From Acanthamoeba sp. SK_2022b (taxonomy: Eukaryota; Discosea; Longamoebia; Acanthamoebidae): a stretch of DNA of 64,000 bases. The stretch is from assembly GCA_027943245.1 (NCBI GenBank), contig JANDJZ010000097.1:1-64000 (forward strand). Direction: 5' to 3'. A program made the position numbers and the translations under genes. Position 1 is the stretch's first letter, and each line of letters opens with the position of its first letter. Below the pieces are notes generated by a model. It saw nothing but the letters and a program-made list of their open reading frames with translations. It was not told the DNA's origin and ran no database searches. This document shows positions 32,913 through 46,822 of the stretch, piece by piece.

Positions 32913-35900
32913 TCAACCTCGGCTCTCCTTCTTGGAGTGGTTGGGGCTCCCTCCTATCGCGTTACCGGTTACGCTGGTCTTGCGGCTGAGCTTCTTGCCG
33001 ATGCCGAGAATGCCCTTGAGCTTGCCTTCCTTCTTTTTGTCGCCCTTCGTGTCCAGCTCCTGCAAATCGACACTCCGTCGCTTGGCGTGATCCAGGCCGC
33101 CTCCTGTTGTTGGTGTGTGCAACGTGTGTGCGATGTGTGTGCTTAGCAATACGCCGATGGCAAGGGCAACGCAATGGCAACCAAAGACACCAGCACACAG
33201 CCCGAATAAAGACAAAAGCGAGGAAGACGAGGGGGAGTTACCGGAACCGGGAGATGTGGGGCCATGGCCCTCCTTCATGTCGAGTATCCTTTCCACGATG
33301 GTCTCGAACGAGGCGTCGAGGGAGTCCTCCTCGGTCGACGCCACCCTGCCCAACGCGAAGAACACGAAGCCCTCCTCGCTGGCCGCCGCCTGTCCTGCCT
33401 CCGTCGACACAGCGTCGCCTGCGCCGGCCGAGAATAACACGTGGTCACGTCAGTCGCTCGTTCGGTGAACACTTGGGCGAGGAGGAGAGGAGAGGCGGGC
33501 GTACCGGCCGTGCTCTCTGTCGGATGGAAGGCGAGAAGGGTGCCGACGACGGGCGGATTGAGCTTCTTGATCTCCTTGATCCACCCACGGGCGGTCTCGA
33601 GAGACGCCGCGCTCGTCGAGTCGTACGCCACGATCAGCGCATGCAGGCCTCCGCGCAGGGCGCTCTCCCTGACCCCCCCCCCAACCAGCAGCGCGTCAGC
33701 CTCAGGAGAAAGGAAAAAGAAACAAAAGAAATAGAGGGCGGCTGGGCGTGTACGGGATGCCGGAGGGGGTGTCGTTGGGCTTCTGAAGCCAGAGCTGCAG
33801 CTTCACGACTTGATTGCGAGTCCGCACCGTGCGCAAACGGAACGGCATCTATGGAGAGTGAGGAGGAAGGCACGCGCGAAAGGAAATTGAGACGGCAGAG
33901 AGTGAGAGTGAGTGAGACGCGTTGCGGTCCCTCCCTGGCACACGTTTGGTGGGCGACCAAGGTACCTTGGCCCCCAGCTCGGTGATGTCCTTATCGGCCA
34001 GCGCGTCCACAAGTGAACCGCAGATTTCGTCTGCCCGCTCCTGCTCACCGCCACCGGTTCAGAACGAGTCGGCCATTTATGGGAATGAGGAGAGATGATC
34101 GCGAATACCTTCAGGCTGGGCCCGAGCGCAGGAAGGATGATGCCCTTAAACATGTGATCGTATTTGTACATTGCATTCTCCTTCTCCTGTGGTTCATGGC
34201 GGTGGTGTGAGTGTATGAGGGGAGAGAGAGGAAACGAGCACGGCCAAAGCTGTATCGCTGCTGGAGGGCCAGGGAATGGTGCACCTTTTGCGCCTGCAGC
34301 TGAGCCATCTTGGCCTCCTTCTCCTTCTTTTCCTTCTCCTGCTGCGCCTTCTTCAGTTCCTTCTCCTCCTTCTCCTTCTCCTCCTTGGCCTTCTTTTCGG
34401 CCACCGCCTCCTCCTTGAGGTCCTTTGGTCCCTCCAGCCCGAGCTTGGCTGCCACGTTTGAGATTAAAAATAGATAAATAAAAATTAATTAAATTAATAA
34501 ATCACAGCGTCGGCGTACGACCGGAGAGCAGAGCAGCCGCGAGAGAATGCACGCACCCATTTCCTCCTTGGCGTTGACGATGAGCTCCAGCCAGTCTTCC
34601 TTTTCGTGCCGCGACTTGAACTTGATGTGGACCTTGTCCTTGCTCTTGTGGTCCACCAGCAGAAGCATCAGCTCCGCCTCGGGATCGTCCACTACCTCGC
34701 CCTCGCTCTCCATGCTGATCGTCGCGCCATCGCTGCCCCCCACCACCGCCGCGTCGTTGTCCTCGCCCTGGCACAGCGGGAAAAACAAAGCCGGCACAGC
34801 CGTGAGCCAACATTCCTCGCATTACTGAGAGAGGCCGCGCCGAGGCGACGTATGTACGTTTGTGCTCGAATCTCCGTTCTGGATGCCCTCCATTGTGAGA
34901 TCGGACGACGATGGAAGCTGGGGCTCGGCCACGGCCACGCTCTTGAGGGACATGCTTCGGGTCGGCAGCGGGTGGCTGCCCGAGGAGGAGGGCGACCCGG
35001 TCGCAACACTAATGGGGCTCAGGGCCGACGAACTCGAGCCGAGCGCCCCCGAGTTCACTGTTCCACGACGCCACGCGCCACAGCAACAGATCATAGCTCA
35101 GCAACGACCCTATAGGGTCCCCACGCGTCACCGAGCAACGCAAGCACGTACTGGGGATTCCCTGCTGAACCAGGAAAACGTTGATGTGGAGCAGGTTGTA
35201 CATCACCCTGAAGGTGTACTTCTCGCTCTGTATATGTGTCGCGTCGTGTCGCGTCGCGTCGTGTCGTGTCGTGTCGTGTCGTGTCGTGTCGTGTCGTGTC
35301 GTGTCGTGTCGTGTCGTGTCGTGTCGTGTCGTGTCGTGCATGAGTGAGCGCTGGTCCTGCCCCCCCCCCAAACGACATGTGGCGAGATCGGCGCGTACCT
35401 TGGATTTCTTGACCACCTGGAGCAGGAAGTCGTCGAAAAGGAAGAAGTACTGAGACTTGAAGTCGGCCTTCCGGGGCGTCATGAACGAATCCTTGTCGAG
35501 GCCCACCACCGTGCTGCGTCGCTCCGACGACAGGTTCTTCTCGGATTTACGCGCCGGCAGCGGCAAGTTGAGGTCGACCAGCCTCGAGCTCTCGCTTGGT
35601 CGCTCCACCTACACGATCGCAGGTCACACACACACACACACCCGGTTAACATCGCTCTGCCGGGGGGCAGCAGCTAGTGAGAACGGCTCTGGTGGCCGGC
35701 GGCATATTCCTACCTTGCGGACAGTCACGTCCCCCTCGCGCAGCAGTCGTCGATCGGGTCTGCTGAAAATATCGACCCGGTGCTTGACGGCGGCCTTGAG
35801 CTTGTAGAGTCGCGCGCGCAGTATGGAGGCTCCCTTCTCCGAGTTCACGTGCTTGTTGACTTCGGCTACGGTGTTGAACACCTGCTCGATCTTGGCGTGC

Positions 35901-37566
35901 TCGCTGGCATCTGCCGTGTGCCTTAGGATGTCGCGAAGCAGCAGTTCGTAGCGCGGTAGCCGCTGAATTGGCTATAGAAACGCGCACACGGGAAGCGGTG
36001 AGCAGGTGCGTGCATGCGTGCGGCACAGAGACTGCGGGAGAACGTGCCATGATGAGGTAGGACACGAGGTCCAGTTTCTTGCACTCCGGCCGCGCTTTGC
36101 AGTCATTAAGGAACTGGGTGAACTTCTTGCTGGAGTTCTGGAGGTCTGTGATTCGTTTGTTCGCGTTATCAAAACTGTGAAGAGAAGGAGAGAGGAGGTC
36201 AGTCCACTTCAACAAGCCAGAGGAGCACAGACGCGGATGCAAGCAGTCATATACCTGTTGATGTACACAGTGTACATCTTGAAGAAGGGAATGAAAGCAC
36301 GGAGAAGGTCTCCCAACGATTTCTGGGTCTTGCTGTCTGACTTGGTGACTGCTGTACACACCGAGACATCAGCGATGAACGTCGTCAGTTCAGAGCATCA
36401 CTCTGAAAGAACCAAAATAAAATACACTAATTATAACAATAAAATAAATGCCTACCCGATTCGTAAAACGAAGGCTTCTTATCGAGTTTGGGCTGTGTGG
36501 ACTCTTCTGGCTGAGTGGCTGGCTGCGAAGCAGTGGCAGGTTCCTGGTGGAATCGGGGGGGGGGCGAGGGCGTGAGAAGGCAAGAAAGGCTCGGTCGCAT
36601 GCGTGCGGGTGTGCGCGTACCGCCTCGGACTGGGGGCAAAAGAGAGGTTTGAGGTCGAAGTAGAGGCGCTGATGGATCTGGTGGATGGTCTCGATGTTGG
36701 AGAAGATGGTGTCCATGTCCTGCTGCGAGATGATCTTGGCTTCACGCAGCGGCTTGACGTACACCTGCCAAGGGAGAGGGTTGAAGAGGTGAGTCGTTCG
36801 TTCGTTCGCCGCAGAAGGGCCACAAACTCGGATAACGATCGCTACCTCCACTACGATGTCCAGACTCTTGTAGTAGTTGTCCTCGGTCTCGAAGAACTCG
36901 CGCTCGACACGGTCCTTCATGAGCTTCTCCTCCTGCTTCCTGGCCAGCTCGGCTTGCCTCTTCTGCTCCGCCGTGCCGCCCTTGCTCGCCACCTGTTGCT
37001 CTCGGGCCTTGTCCTCGAAGAAGGACTTCATGCGATTCACGGGCGCGCCCGTGGCCGCTGGGGCCGGCACCTGCGTAGGCATTGGCCTGTTCGGCGATGG
37101 TGGTGGGAACGTCGAGGTGGAAGACGTCGGTCCTGTGGGCGAAGGGGAAGAGGAGGTGCTGGTGGGGGAGAGGGTTGCCGTGGTGCTGGCACCGTCGCCG
37201 CCACCTTCGAACAACGCCTTCATTTTGAGCGTGTTGACGCTGGCGCCGGGAACGATGACGGACTTGGGCCTGGCGGCAGGCGGCGGCGTGAGCCCAACGG
37301 GGCTGTTAACGGACGTCGAGAGGGGCCGCGGAGCCGCTCCCCCCACCGTAGTCGTAGATTTGGCACGATTGCCCTCGACCGCGTCAGTTGCGGCCGGCTG
37401 CATGGATCCATCCAGGGGAAGAAGGAGTATGAGGTTAGGCTTTGGTGGGGGGGGGGGAATGGGAAGGACGAGATTATGTATCGAAACAAAACTTCAAGAA
37501 GCACAATTGCAAATGATTGGCGAATAACAAAAACGCAAGGCGTACCTGGCCCGGTGGCGCGCTCAT
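32913..37566 (-). CDS. RhoGEF (DH-PH) protein with a C-terminal Rab-like pseudo-GTPase domain
   Basis: ATG at 37566 (MSAPPGQ), spliced to PAATDAVEGNRAK. A Pro/Ser/Thr-rich N-terminus leads to a DH domain: EREFFETEDNYYKSLDIVVE, then YVKPLREAKIISQQDMDTIF, then PFFKMYTVYIN and PIQRLPRYELLLRDILRHT (the DH CR3 helix). A PH domain follows in two parts (YFFLFDDFLLQVVKKSK, and KVHIKFKSRHEKEDWLELIV). A Glu/Lys coiled coil (about 34280-34440) comes next. The last part reads like a Rab/Ras fold: FKGIILPALGPSLK, PFRLRTVRTRNQVVKLQLWL, LRGGLHALIVAYDSTSAASL and a final basic tail. The P-loop, the Gly of DxxG and NKxD are absent, so this domain should not bind GTP. The stop at 32913 ends KKESRG. About 15 exons. 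Confidence 0.82.
35236..35338. repeat. (GTGTC)n minisatellite in a RhoGEF intron
   Basis: About 20 copies of a 5-base GTGTC/GCGTC unit. The RhoGEF transcript carries the complement (GACAC)n. It lies in the intron between the PH exons. Confidence 0.93.
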
Positions 37567-37924
37567 GCTTTCTTCGTGATGGGGCTACACACCAAAAGTG
37601 GTAACGATTTAAGCTTTCTCAGGCTATATTGCTGTTCTGCTTGGTTCAGGGCTGGAGAGCCGGCTTGAAAATTGACGAAACGATCAGTTTGGAGTCAATG
37701 ATTCCAGCAAACTGCAAACTTCGCCTTGTGGCGCCTCGTTTGGGTTCCCACCCTTGGCACTTACAAGTAAATTAGCCGTTAATAATAATCACTTAATAAT
37801 TTGCATGCCACACGAGCTTTGCATTCCAACCACACTGTGGTTCGCTGGCGTGGTGGTGTAGCGTGAGTGAACGATTCGCTTTTCGAAGTGTGCAGGCATG
37901 GTACATTTTATCGCGTTGTGCTTG
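37567..37924. promoter_or_regulatory. Divergent promoter region, RhoGEF and YOD1 genes
   Basis: The two genes point away from each other across about 360 bases of AT-richer DNA with TTAATAATAATCACTTAAT at about 37778. No TATA box is obvious. Control of both genes from this interval is inferred from layout. Confidence 0.4.
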
Positions 37925-39545
37925 ATGTCCCGCGTGGATATTAACTGTGAGCCAACTCGCCTGCAGAATCTGCGTGTAAGGTGTAGCGAAGGGGTGAAGA
38001 ATGTACGAGATCTCCCTGCTGACATCCGATGGTCAAGCTTTGTGCAGACCATCGCCCAGGTCACCTCTATTCCTGAGTCCCATCTCTCAGGTGTCCTTCC
38101 ATCTTGGTTGATGCACTACTTGTGATTTATTTCATCAATCCAGTGGCGTGTTGTGCTATTGGTGCTCACCAATGACCTCAGTGAAGGTGGGCTACCCGCC
38201 CAAGCCGTTGCAGATAAGTGATGGAAACGCGTTGGTGTTCCCCACGCTTGTGACCAACGGCGACACCATCACCGCCGAGCGATCTGCGGAGCCGCTTCCC
38301 ACGCTCGCCCCTGCGCCGTCCACAGCCTCGACGCCCGCCAGCGCGCCTGCAAGCAGCACCACGGCTGTCAGCGTCGAAGCTGCAGTGAGGCCCTCCAACT
38401 CGTCCGTAGCACGACCTGGCACGTACTTGACCAAAGCATGAGAGAGAGAGAGAGAGAAGAGAGAGCGAGCGAGTAGGCCTTCTCCTCCTTCTTCTTCAGG
38501 TGTCTGACTGACCACTTTCGCCGCGCAGCCCCACCACGAGAGGCGCCTCCGCTGAACACCGACGGCGTTCTCATCCGACGCGTCATCGCCGACGACAACA
38601 GCTGCCTCTTCAACGCCGTTGGGTCCGTTGCGCCCTCCGTGGGCATCGGCCCACATGTGCGATGTGCGTATGTTGTGTTGAACTCACCGTCCGTTGTTCC
38701 CGTTCGAATGCGAACAACCTCAGCTACGTGCTCGAGGGCCACTCGCGCACCAAAGCGCCCGTGCTCAGAAAGCTCATATCGGACATCGTGCGCTCTGGTG
38801 ATCTCTCCCCTCCCCCTTCTCTCTCTCCCTCCCTCACCCACTCACTCACTATTGGGTTTGATGCGTTGTAACCTCACGGGCGACCTTGTGGCCGCGCTCA
38901 CAGATCCGAGCACCTTCTCGGACGTCTTCCTGGGCCAATCCAACGCGGACTACGCCAAATGGATCCTTCAGCCCAAGACGTGGGGAGGCGCGATCGAGCT
39001 GTCGATCCTCAGCGACCACTACTCGACCGAGATCGGCGCCTTTGACGTGGCCACCACCAGAATGGATTGCTATGGCACACAGCCCCCCTCTCCCCTCCCC
39101 TCCTTCTTTCCCTGACTGACAGCGTCTGCGGCCGCGCAGGCGAGGGCAAGGGCTACAAGCAGCGCGTGTTCCTGGTGTACGACGGCCTTCACTACGACGC
39201 GTTCGGGCTCAACTTCGCGCCCGACGGCCCCGAGGAGTTCGACACGACAGTGTTCTCCCCGCACGACGACTACGTCTTCAACAACGCGCTGTCCGTCGTG
39301 CGGAGTCTCAAGGAGAAGCACCTCTACACCGACACCGCCTCGTTCCGTCTCCTCTGCGGCGACTGCCAGGCCGGTACCGCCTTGCTGCCCCACCGTCTTT
39401 TGTCGGCGCCGTGCATCGCTGCTCACTTCCTCTTCCTCTTCTGGCTTCCCTTCCACCTCCTCCTTCCCCAGTCCTCGTGGGTGAAAAGGGAGCTACGGAG
39501 CACGCCATGGCGACGGGCCACACCAACTTCACCGAGAAGAAGTGA
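37925..39545 (+). CDS. YOD1: OTU1/YOD1-type deubiquitinase
   Basis: An N-terminal UBX-like region (LRVRCSEGVKNVRDLP, then SFVQTIAQVTSIPESHLS, spliced to VKVGYPPKPLQIS) matches the p97/Cdc48-binding part of YOD1. The OTU domain follows: GVLIRRVIADDNSCLFNAVG with the catalytic Asp-Asn-Ser-Cys, then FLGQSNADYAKWILQPKTWG, GAIELSILSDHYSTEIGAFD and YDGLHYDAFG with the catalytic His. The C-terminus is the C2H2 finger LLCGDCQAV then HAMATGHTNFTEKK-stop, as in YOD1. YOD1 works with p97 in ER-associated degradation. The ATG at 37925 is chosen as the nearest to the domain; 37898 in the same frame is an alternative. About six exons. Confidence 0.88.
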
Positions 39546-39659
39546 TGACTCGTCTCTCTCTCTCTTTCTGTTTTTGCCTTGTACAGCTGCCTCGCTTCCT
39601 TCGAACGTTCTTCGTCCAGAACGCAAGTGTGTGTTGCCCCCGGCTTGGACGTTCCTCGC

Positions 39660-41195
39660 TCACTTTCTCTTCTTGCGGTTGCGGAGTGTGGTGGCGGCCG
39701 GGCTGCTGACGCTGTCATCGACTTGGTCGTCGTCGTCATCGGTGGCCTGCTGTTGCTTCTCCTGATTCCTGTGCTGCTTGGCCTTGCCACCGATGCTCTG
39801 CTGCTTCTTCTTTTGGCCGACCGTGTGCGCACCCGAGCGCCAGGTCTTGGCCAGCTCGTCGCCGCCGAGGAAGACGAGCCCAAACACGGCCTCCGCGACG
39901 GCGAACGGATTGACGGGGCACCAAAGCTCGGCCAGGATGGACCAGCCCACCAGCAACGTGCCGACCAGCACCTTGGCGTCGTCGAGGGACATGGTCGGCG
40001 CGAGAAGGCCGTGAGAGAGCGCCGCGGGATGCTGCGAGTAGTAGATCAGCCCGCACAGCAGGGACAGCTTCACGCCGCTGTGGTGATGTGACCCACACGT
40101 GAGCGCGTTTGAGTCCAAAGACAAGAGAGAGAGAGAGAGAGAGCCAGGGTGACATGACGCCTTGGACGTACAACGTGGAGGCGCCGCCTTCGTGGCCAAA
40201 GAAACACTTCTCGAGGTTCATCATCACTTCACCCGCCGAGCCTGTTCTTGGCGTTAAAATAGAAATGAATTGATTATAATCGATAAGATAAATAAATGAA
40301 TTGATTATAAAATAATAAATAAGATAAATAAAAGCATTGAGCGTTGGTCGTACCGGCGTAGATGGCAAGGATGAGGGGTGTTACGGACGAGTTGGGGAAC
40401 CGCGATATGCCCACGTCGATCGCCAAGCACACGCTCCTACACAACGATGTGAGGGAACAGCAAACGGACGGTGATAAGTGCTACGGCCTCGTGAGGAAGG
40501 CGTGTACCTCTGCCAGCATATGGCGCTGCCCACAATGAACAGCATCTGAGATGAAGCAGTCAATGTCAGTCGGCAGTTACCTACTTGGTGAGAGAGGGAG
40601 AGGCCCTACCTTGATGGGGAGGAAGGAGTAGAGGTGACGTAGGGGAGTGAAGAAGATCAGGAACCTGGGGTTCCACAGAGGAGAAGTGAGTAGAGGAGTG
40701 GGCTAGTGCTACGCCAAGAGCAGCAGGCGTGCGTACCAGGTCAGAGCCGAGGCGAGTAAGCCGACGTTGGACGCAAGGATAGGCGGAGCCTCACCGATGA
40801 CGATGTGCGACGTCGAACCCGCGTACGAGAACTGGCATGTACACATTAACCACCGATATCAACAATAACGACGTAACTCTCTGAGATTACATAGGGAGAT
40901 TGATTTGGGAAATGAGAATGGCAGAGTGGTGATGATTTGTTACCAGGAGGCAGGTGGCGAGAGCGTAGATGAAGGAGCGGTAGACGAAGGTACGGCGACG
41001 GTCGTAGCAGACTGCGGCCGTCCAGGCGACGTCCATCCACAGGTCCGGCGCGACGAGAACCAGCCACGCGAAGCCCTCCCTGGTCGATGCCCAGTGCTGT
41101 GCTGCGTCCTGCGAGAGCAGGGGCTCTACGGCCTTGTGCGAGGCGTTGAGCATGTCCGACCACAATCCCTGCATGTCGTCGAACGACACCGCCAT
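39660..41195 (-). CDS. TRIC-type (TMEM38-like) monovalent cation channel
   Basis: ATG at 41195 (MAVSFDDMQGLWSDMLNASH). Several hydrophobic segments follow: RSFIYALATCLL, PPILASNVGLLASALTWFLI, FFTPLRHLYSFLPIKMLFIV and later GLIYYSQH and KVLVGTLLVGWSILAELW. The block LLASALTWFLIFFTPLRHLY matches the TRIC-A/B block LLASAVWYLIFFCPLD, and YAGSAGEVMMNLEKCFFG matches the second repeat (GSG-x-NFEQLLRG). The C-terminal tail is Lys/Gln-rich (QKKKQQ to RNRKKRK). TRIC channels sit in ER/SR membranes and balance charge during Ca2+ release. The KEV motif after the first LP-x-K block of animal TRICs is not seen (MLFIVGSAICWQR instead). About seven exons. Confidence 0.8.
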
Positions 41196-41280
41196 CCTTT
41201 CCTCTTCTTCGTCACCGTCACAACGGTCTACTTTTTTCTCTTTCTATTTTTATTTTAATTAATAAGAAAACTAACCCTTA

Positions 41281-43254
41281 TCAACGTTGGGCTAGGATGT
41301 GAGCGATGGAGCTGACCATCACGCCGGGATCGTTTCCGGGCGTCCAGCCACCGGACACGACCATCACCTGTTGACCGAACGCAATCAGTGATCTTTTGAT
41401 CTACGTGTGCGCCAAGCTACGCGAGCGTACCAGAGGAATGGAGTGCGTGTCGACGGCAAGGCGAAACATCAGCGCATCTCTGTCCACCACCCACGCCTCA
41501 CCTGCAGCAGCAACGCCACGCGACCAGCAACTCTCAGAACATGCGCGGTGCCTGTGTGTGTGGACAGGTCGGGCGGGACCTTGCGTGGGATCTGCCGGCG
41601 ATGACCCGGTGACGTAGAAGATCATGTGCGGTCGGAAAGTGGCGATGGCGCCCTCCACCTCCGTAGCGACCCACCGCAGGTAGTCCTCCTTCGTCATGCC
41701 ATGCTTCGGAATCGTAAGACTGGCGCCGGAGTGCGGCTTGCGCTTGTAGGCACCGCTAACAGAGACGGTTGGTAGGTAAGCAACGGCAGCACACGCATAG
41801 CACAGTGCGGGTACAGCGACGAGCAATGAAAGCACGCTCGTACTCGGCTTGCACGGTGTGCGAGTCCACCAGGCAAACGTTCTCGTCGAGGCCAAAGTCG
41901 GCGACGAAGCCATCACCTATGTGTGTTAATCACCCCGCCAGAAAAAATCATCAATTTGTCAATCATAAGTTAAAGTAAAAAATGTCAAGGACCTTGCGTG
42001 GAAGTCAGATCAACTATCAGAAACCTCGATACTTTGCCCTTCTCGTTTTGTCGCACGTGATTGATCGCCAAGGACACGTCGTTGAACACATTGCCTGCCG
42101 ACCAGGACAACACCGTATGAGCGCTGAACGTCAAACCCTGGACATGTGCGCACGCATGGTGTGATGTCCAGAGCGTGCCTTGCGAGCCAGACGAAGCAGA
42201 AGCATGGCTAAAGCCACCGCCAAGATTGATCGCCCAGCCTCGCTCCAGCGCCACTCTGCTCGCCAGCACGGTCCCGCCGACCGCTTCGAGCATGAAGCCG
42301 GACTGGCGATGTACCATAACACGAGTCATGGGTGAGCACACCGCCGCTCAGCGCCATACGCACGAATGCCCCTATTGGTATACCACAAAGGTGTGAATGA
42401 CGAGGGACGGGAAGTAGCGCAGCGTGGGCCTGCTCAAGATTTCAGCGAGCCGGCGGCTCTGGTTGAGCGCCGTGAGGTACTTGTGCGTGTTGTACACCTG
42501 CAGATCCCCTCTCGTCGGGACCTCTGTGGCATTCGACAGCGGGAGACGATGAAGAGTCATATAGTAGGTGGGTGGGTGAGTGGGGGCCCAGACTTTCCCA
42601 CATGTGGCTCGCTGATGCTAAGTACCGGGCATGACGAATTGATCGGCCTGGATGGCCCCTTTGTCGACCAGGCCCTGCGCCAGCTCACCGTGATACTTGC
42701 GGTCCTGCAGCGTTAGCGGCAGAGGCAACAGCCTGAAGCCACCACATCAACGAGAAGGCAAGCCACACAGTGAGAGTTCATGACCGCGAGGGGCACACGT
42801 GTGTGTCCAGGCGGCTGTATCGCACCTTTCCAGGCCCCACCAGTTCTGGTCATAGTCGTCTGAGTAGACGACTGGCCGTTTGCTGTTGCTCAGTCGGTCC
42901 AGATGGTAGCACGGCTCGTCGCCCAGCCCGTTCAACCATGCTGCACGCACGGACGGTTGATGGTGAAAGACGCGGAAGGGAGGCGACGTAGAAACGGGTA
43001 CCGGACTGGGAGAAGTAGAAGGTGGAGCTGCCGGCGACTGTGAGGGCCATCAGGTGCACGGCCCAAGAGGGGCTGTACCGGAGCGACCCCTGCCCAAACG
43101 CGTACGGTGGCGGCTCCGAGCTGTTCGAATAGGTACGCACATGCTGACGCGCCGTGCTTCCCGCTGCAGAGGCCTTGCGACCAGCCACATGTGACAGCAG
43201 GACCCCGCCGGAAGGCCACCTCCTGCCAGCCCACCCGCTGCACGCCCGCCTCAT
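41281..43254 (-). CDS. HDAC11-like protein lacking the catalytic residues (pseudo-deacetylase)
   Basis: ATG at 43254. The N-terminus is Arg/Ala/Ser-rich (MRRACSGWAGRR), then a hydrophobic segment SWAVHLMALTVAGSSTFYF, so mitochondrial or membrane placement is likely. The rest follows class IV HDAC order: RPVVYSDDYDQNWWGLER, GDLQVYNTHKYLTALNQSRR, GGTVLASRVALERGWAINLG, GGGFSHASASSG, then RFLIVDLTSTQG joined to DGFVADFGLDENVCLVDSHT. RPHMIFYVTGSSPAD, RDALMFRLAVDTHSIPL and VMVVSGGWTPGN follow, with the stop at 41281. In HDAC11 these are GGGFHH, DLDAHQGNG, YNAGTD and TSGGY. Here the first His is Ser, both zinc ligands of DxDxH are Thr, the third ligand Asp is gone and the Tyr is Trp. It should be inactive. 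About eight exons. Confidence 0.82.
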
Positions 43255-43311
43255 CTTGTCCTGTGCTCCAAAATGATTGAATTTCTTTTTATTTTCTTTC
43301 TTGGCCCAGAT

Positions 43312-45084
<1,773 letters not shown>

Positions 45085-45419
45085 TTGGTGTTTTTATAGT
45101 GTTGCTATTGTTTTTTAGTTTGAGCTGTTGTTCGGTGGGGTTTTTATGCCAGTGCAGGTGTAAGGCGATTGGCGCAGTTATCATTGTTGCGATTGGCCCG
45201 TTGCTGGAATTCGAAGAAACTTCATAATGGCGCCGCGTTCACTTGGAGCGCCAGCCGGCGCAAGAGGAAAGAGACGCCAGGAGACATTGCATCAGGGAGA
45301 TGTACTTTGATTGTTGTTTATTTTTCATAATTAAGTGTTATCTACACGATAAAAGAACAAGCTCTTGCCCAGAAAATGAGTTGAGAGAGCAACTCGCTCA
45401 CCCAACCAGCAGTCGATCA
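45085..45419. other. Promoter of the aldo-keto reductase and 3' flank of the acidic-Trp protein gene
   Basis: Read on the minus strand: CCAAT boxes at 45192-45196 and 45168-45172, CATAAAAA at about 45141-45148, TATAAAAA at about 45093-45100. The remainder to 45419 follows the stop of the minus-strand neighbour and is A/T-rich. Confidence 0.5.
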
Positions 45420-46791
45420 TCAGAGGTCGGCGAGGTATCCCACCTCCTCGCAGGTCTCGCCTTCCTTCTCTACGAGCGCCGTGTAGACGTCGTAGAAGTT
45501 GGTCTCTCGCACCTTCCCGCCGGCGTTCCAGCTGTAGAGCACGCCGCGGTCGTCGAACTTGAAGATCTGGTCGTAGACCAGTATCAGGTCCTCGCCCAAC
45601 AGTCGCATCGTCACCGTCAGGTCCTCCGCGTAGTGCGCGCCACACAGCCGCTTCGACCTATTCGCGAATGAATGAATGAGCAACCAACACGATACGATGA
45701 TCACGATGAACGACGCGGACGAACCATTGCTGGAGCACAGGATCCCAACCGGCCGTTTCAAACGATGGCGGGTGGAAGGGCACATACGGGCCAGTCGTGC
45801 TGCAATCCCAGGAGGAACACAGGAGTGAGCTTGTGCCTTCTTTTCTTCCGGATGAAAAGAAAAGCAGAAAAGAAAAAGAAAAAGAAAATGTGGGCGCGCA
45901 CCTGGCGGCGGAGGAGAGGCTGCCGGATTCCTTGCTGGGCGGCGAGCTGAGGTCGCGGTGGCTCCTGCTGCCCTGGCCGAGTCGCGTCGCGCCCGAGTCG
46001 GTCTTCTCCTTGCGCACGATGCGCGGCGAGAGGAAGGACGAGAGCGACGCCATGATGGACGTGTTGGCCGCGCCCGAGGCCGACATGGCCCTGTCCGCGT
46101 CGTTGCCCAAGGCCCCCGCGGCCGCCGCTCGCGCGTTGCGTTCGCGCTCGATCCACTTGGGCGAACGCGAGTGGAGGTACTGCACCTTGACCACCGAGAA
46201 GCGGCCCGTGGGCGGCGACGCGCAGTCGCGCTTGCGATCCTCCTCGGCCTCGGCCTCGGCCAGGTCGCGGGACGACGAGGCGCGGGACGACGTGTGAGAC
46301 CGCGGCGTCGACGGCGTGGACGTCGAGTGCGGCGAGGGGAGCTCGCGGCTCTGGATCTCGATCCTACGCGCGGCCGCTGACGACTTGGTCCGCTTCCGCT
46401 TCTCTCGCTTGCTCCCGCCGCCCGCCTTGACCCCGCTCCCGCCAAAACTTGCCTTCTTGCCGTCCTTCTCCTTCTCCTTCTCCTTGTTGCCCTTGCGCCC
46501 CGACTTGGAGCCCTTCTTGGCCGGGCCGCCGTCGCTGGACCGCGCCTTGGCGGCCCCGCCCAGCACCAGCGGCTCGGTGCCAAAGGCCTTGCTCCAGTCC
46601 TCGTCCGCTTCGTCGCTCTTGCTCTCGCCGCCGCCCGCGGACTTGACGAGCTTGGCCGCCGGCTCGCCGTTGTCCTCCGTCTCGAACTCGTCGTCCCACC
46701 CGTCCTCCGTGCCCTCCTCCCACTTGCCCAGCGAGCCCAGGTTGAGAGTCATCCCCGCGCCGCTCTTCTTCCCGCTCGACGCCTTCGTGCC

Positions 46792-46822
<31 letters not shown>

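Noticed and set aside
35009..35608. Frame with a repeated RHDTT pentapeptide
   Set aside because: The repeat is the (GTGTC)n minisatellite in an intron. Only the flanking PH-domain codons are exonic.
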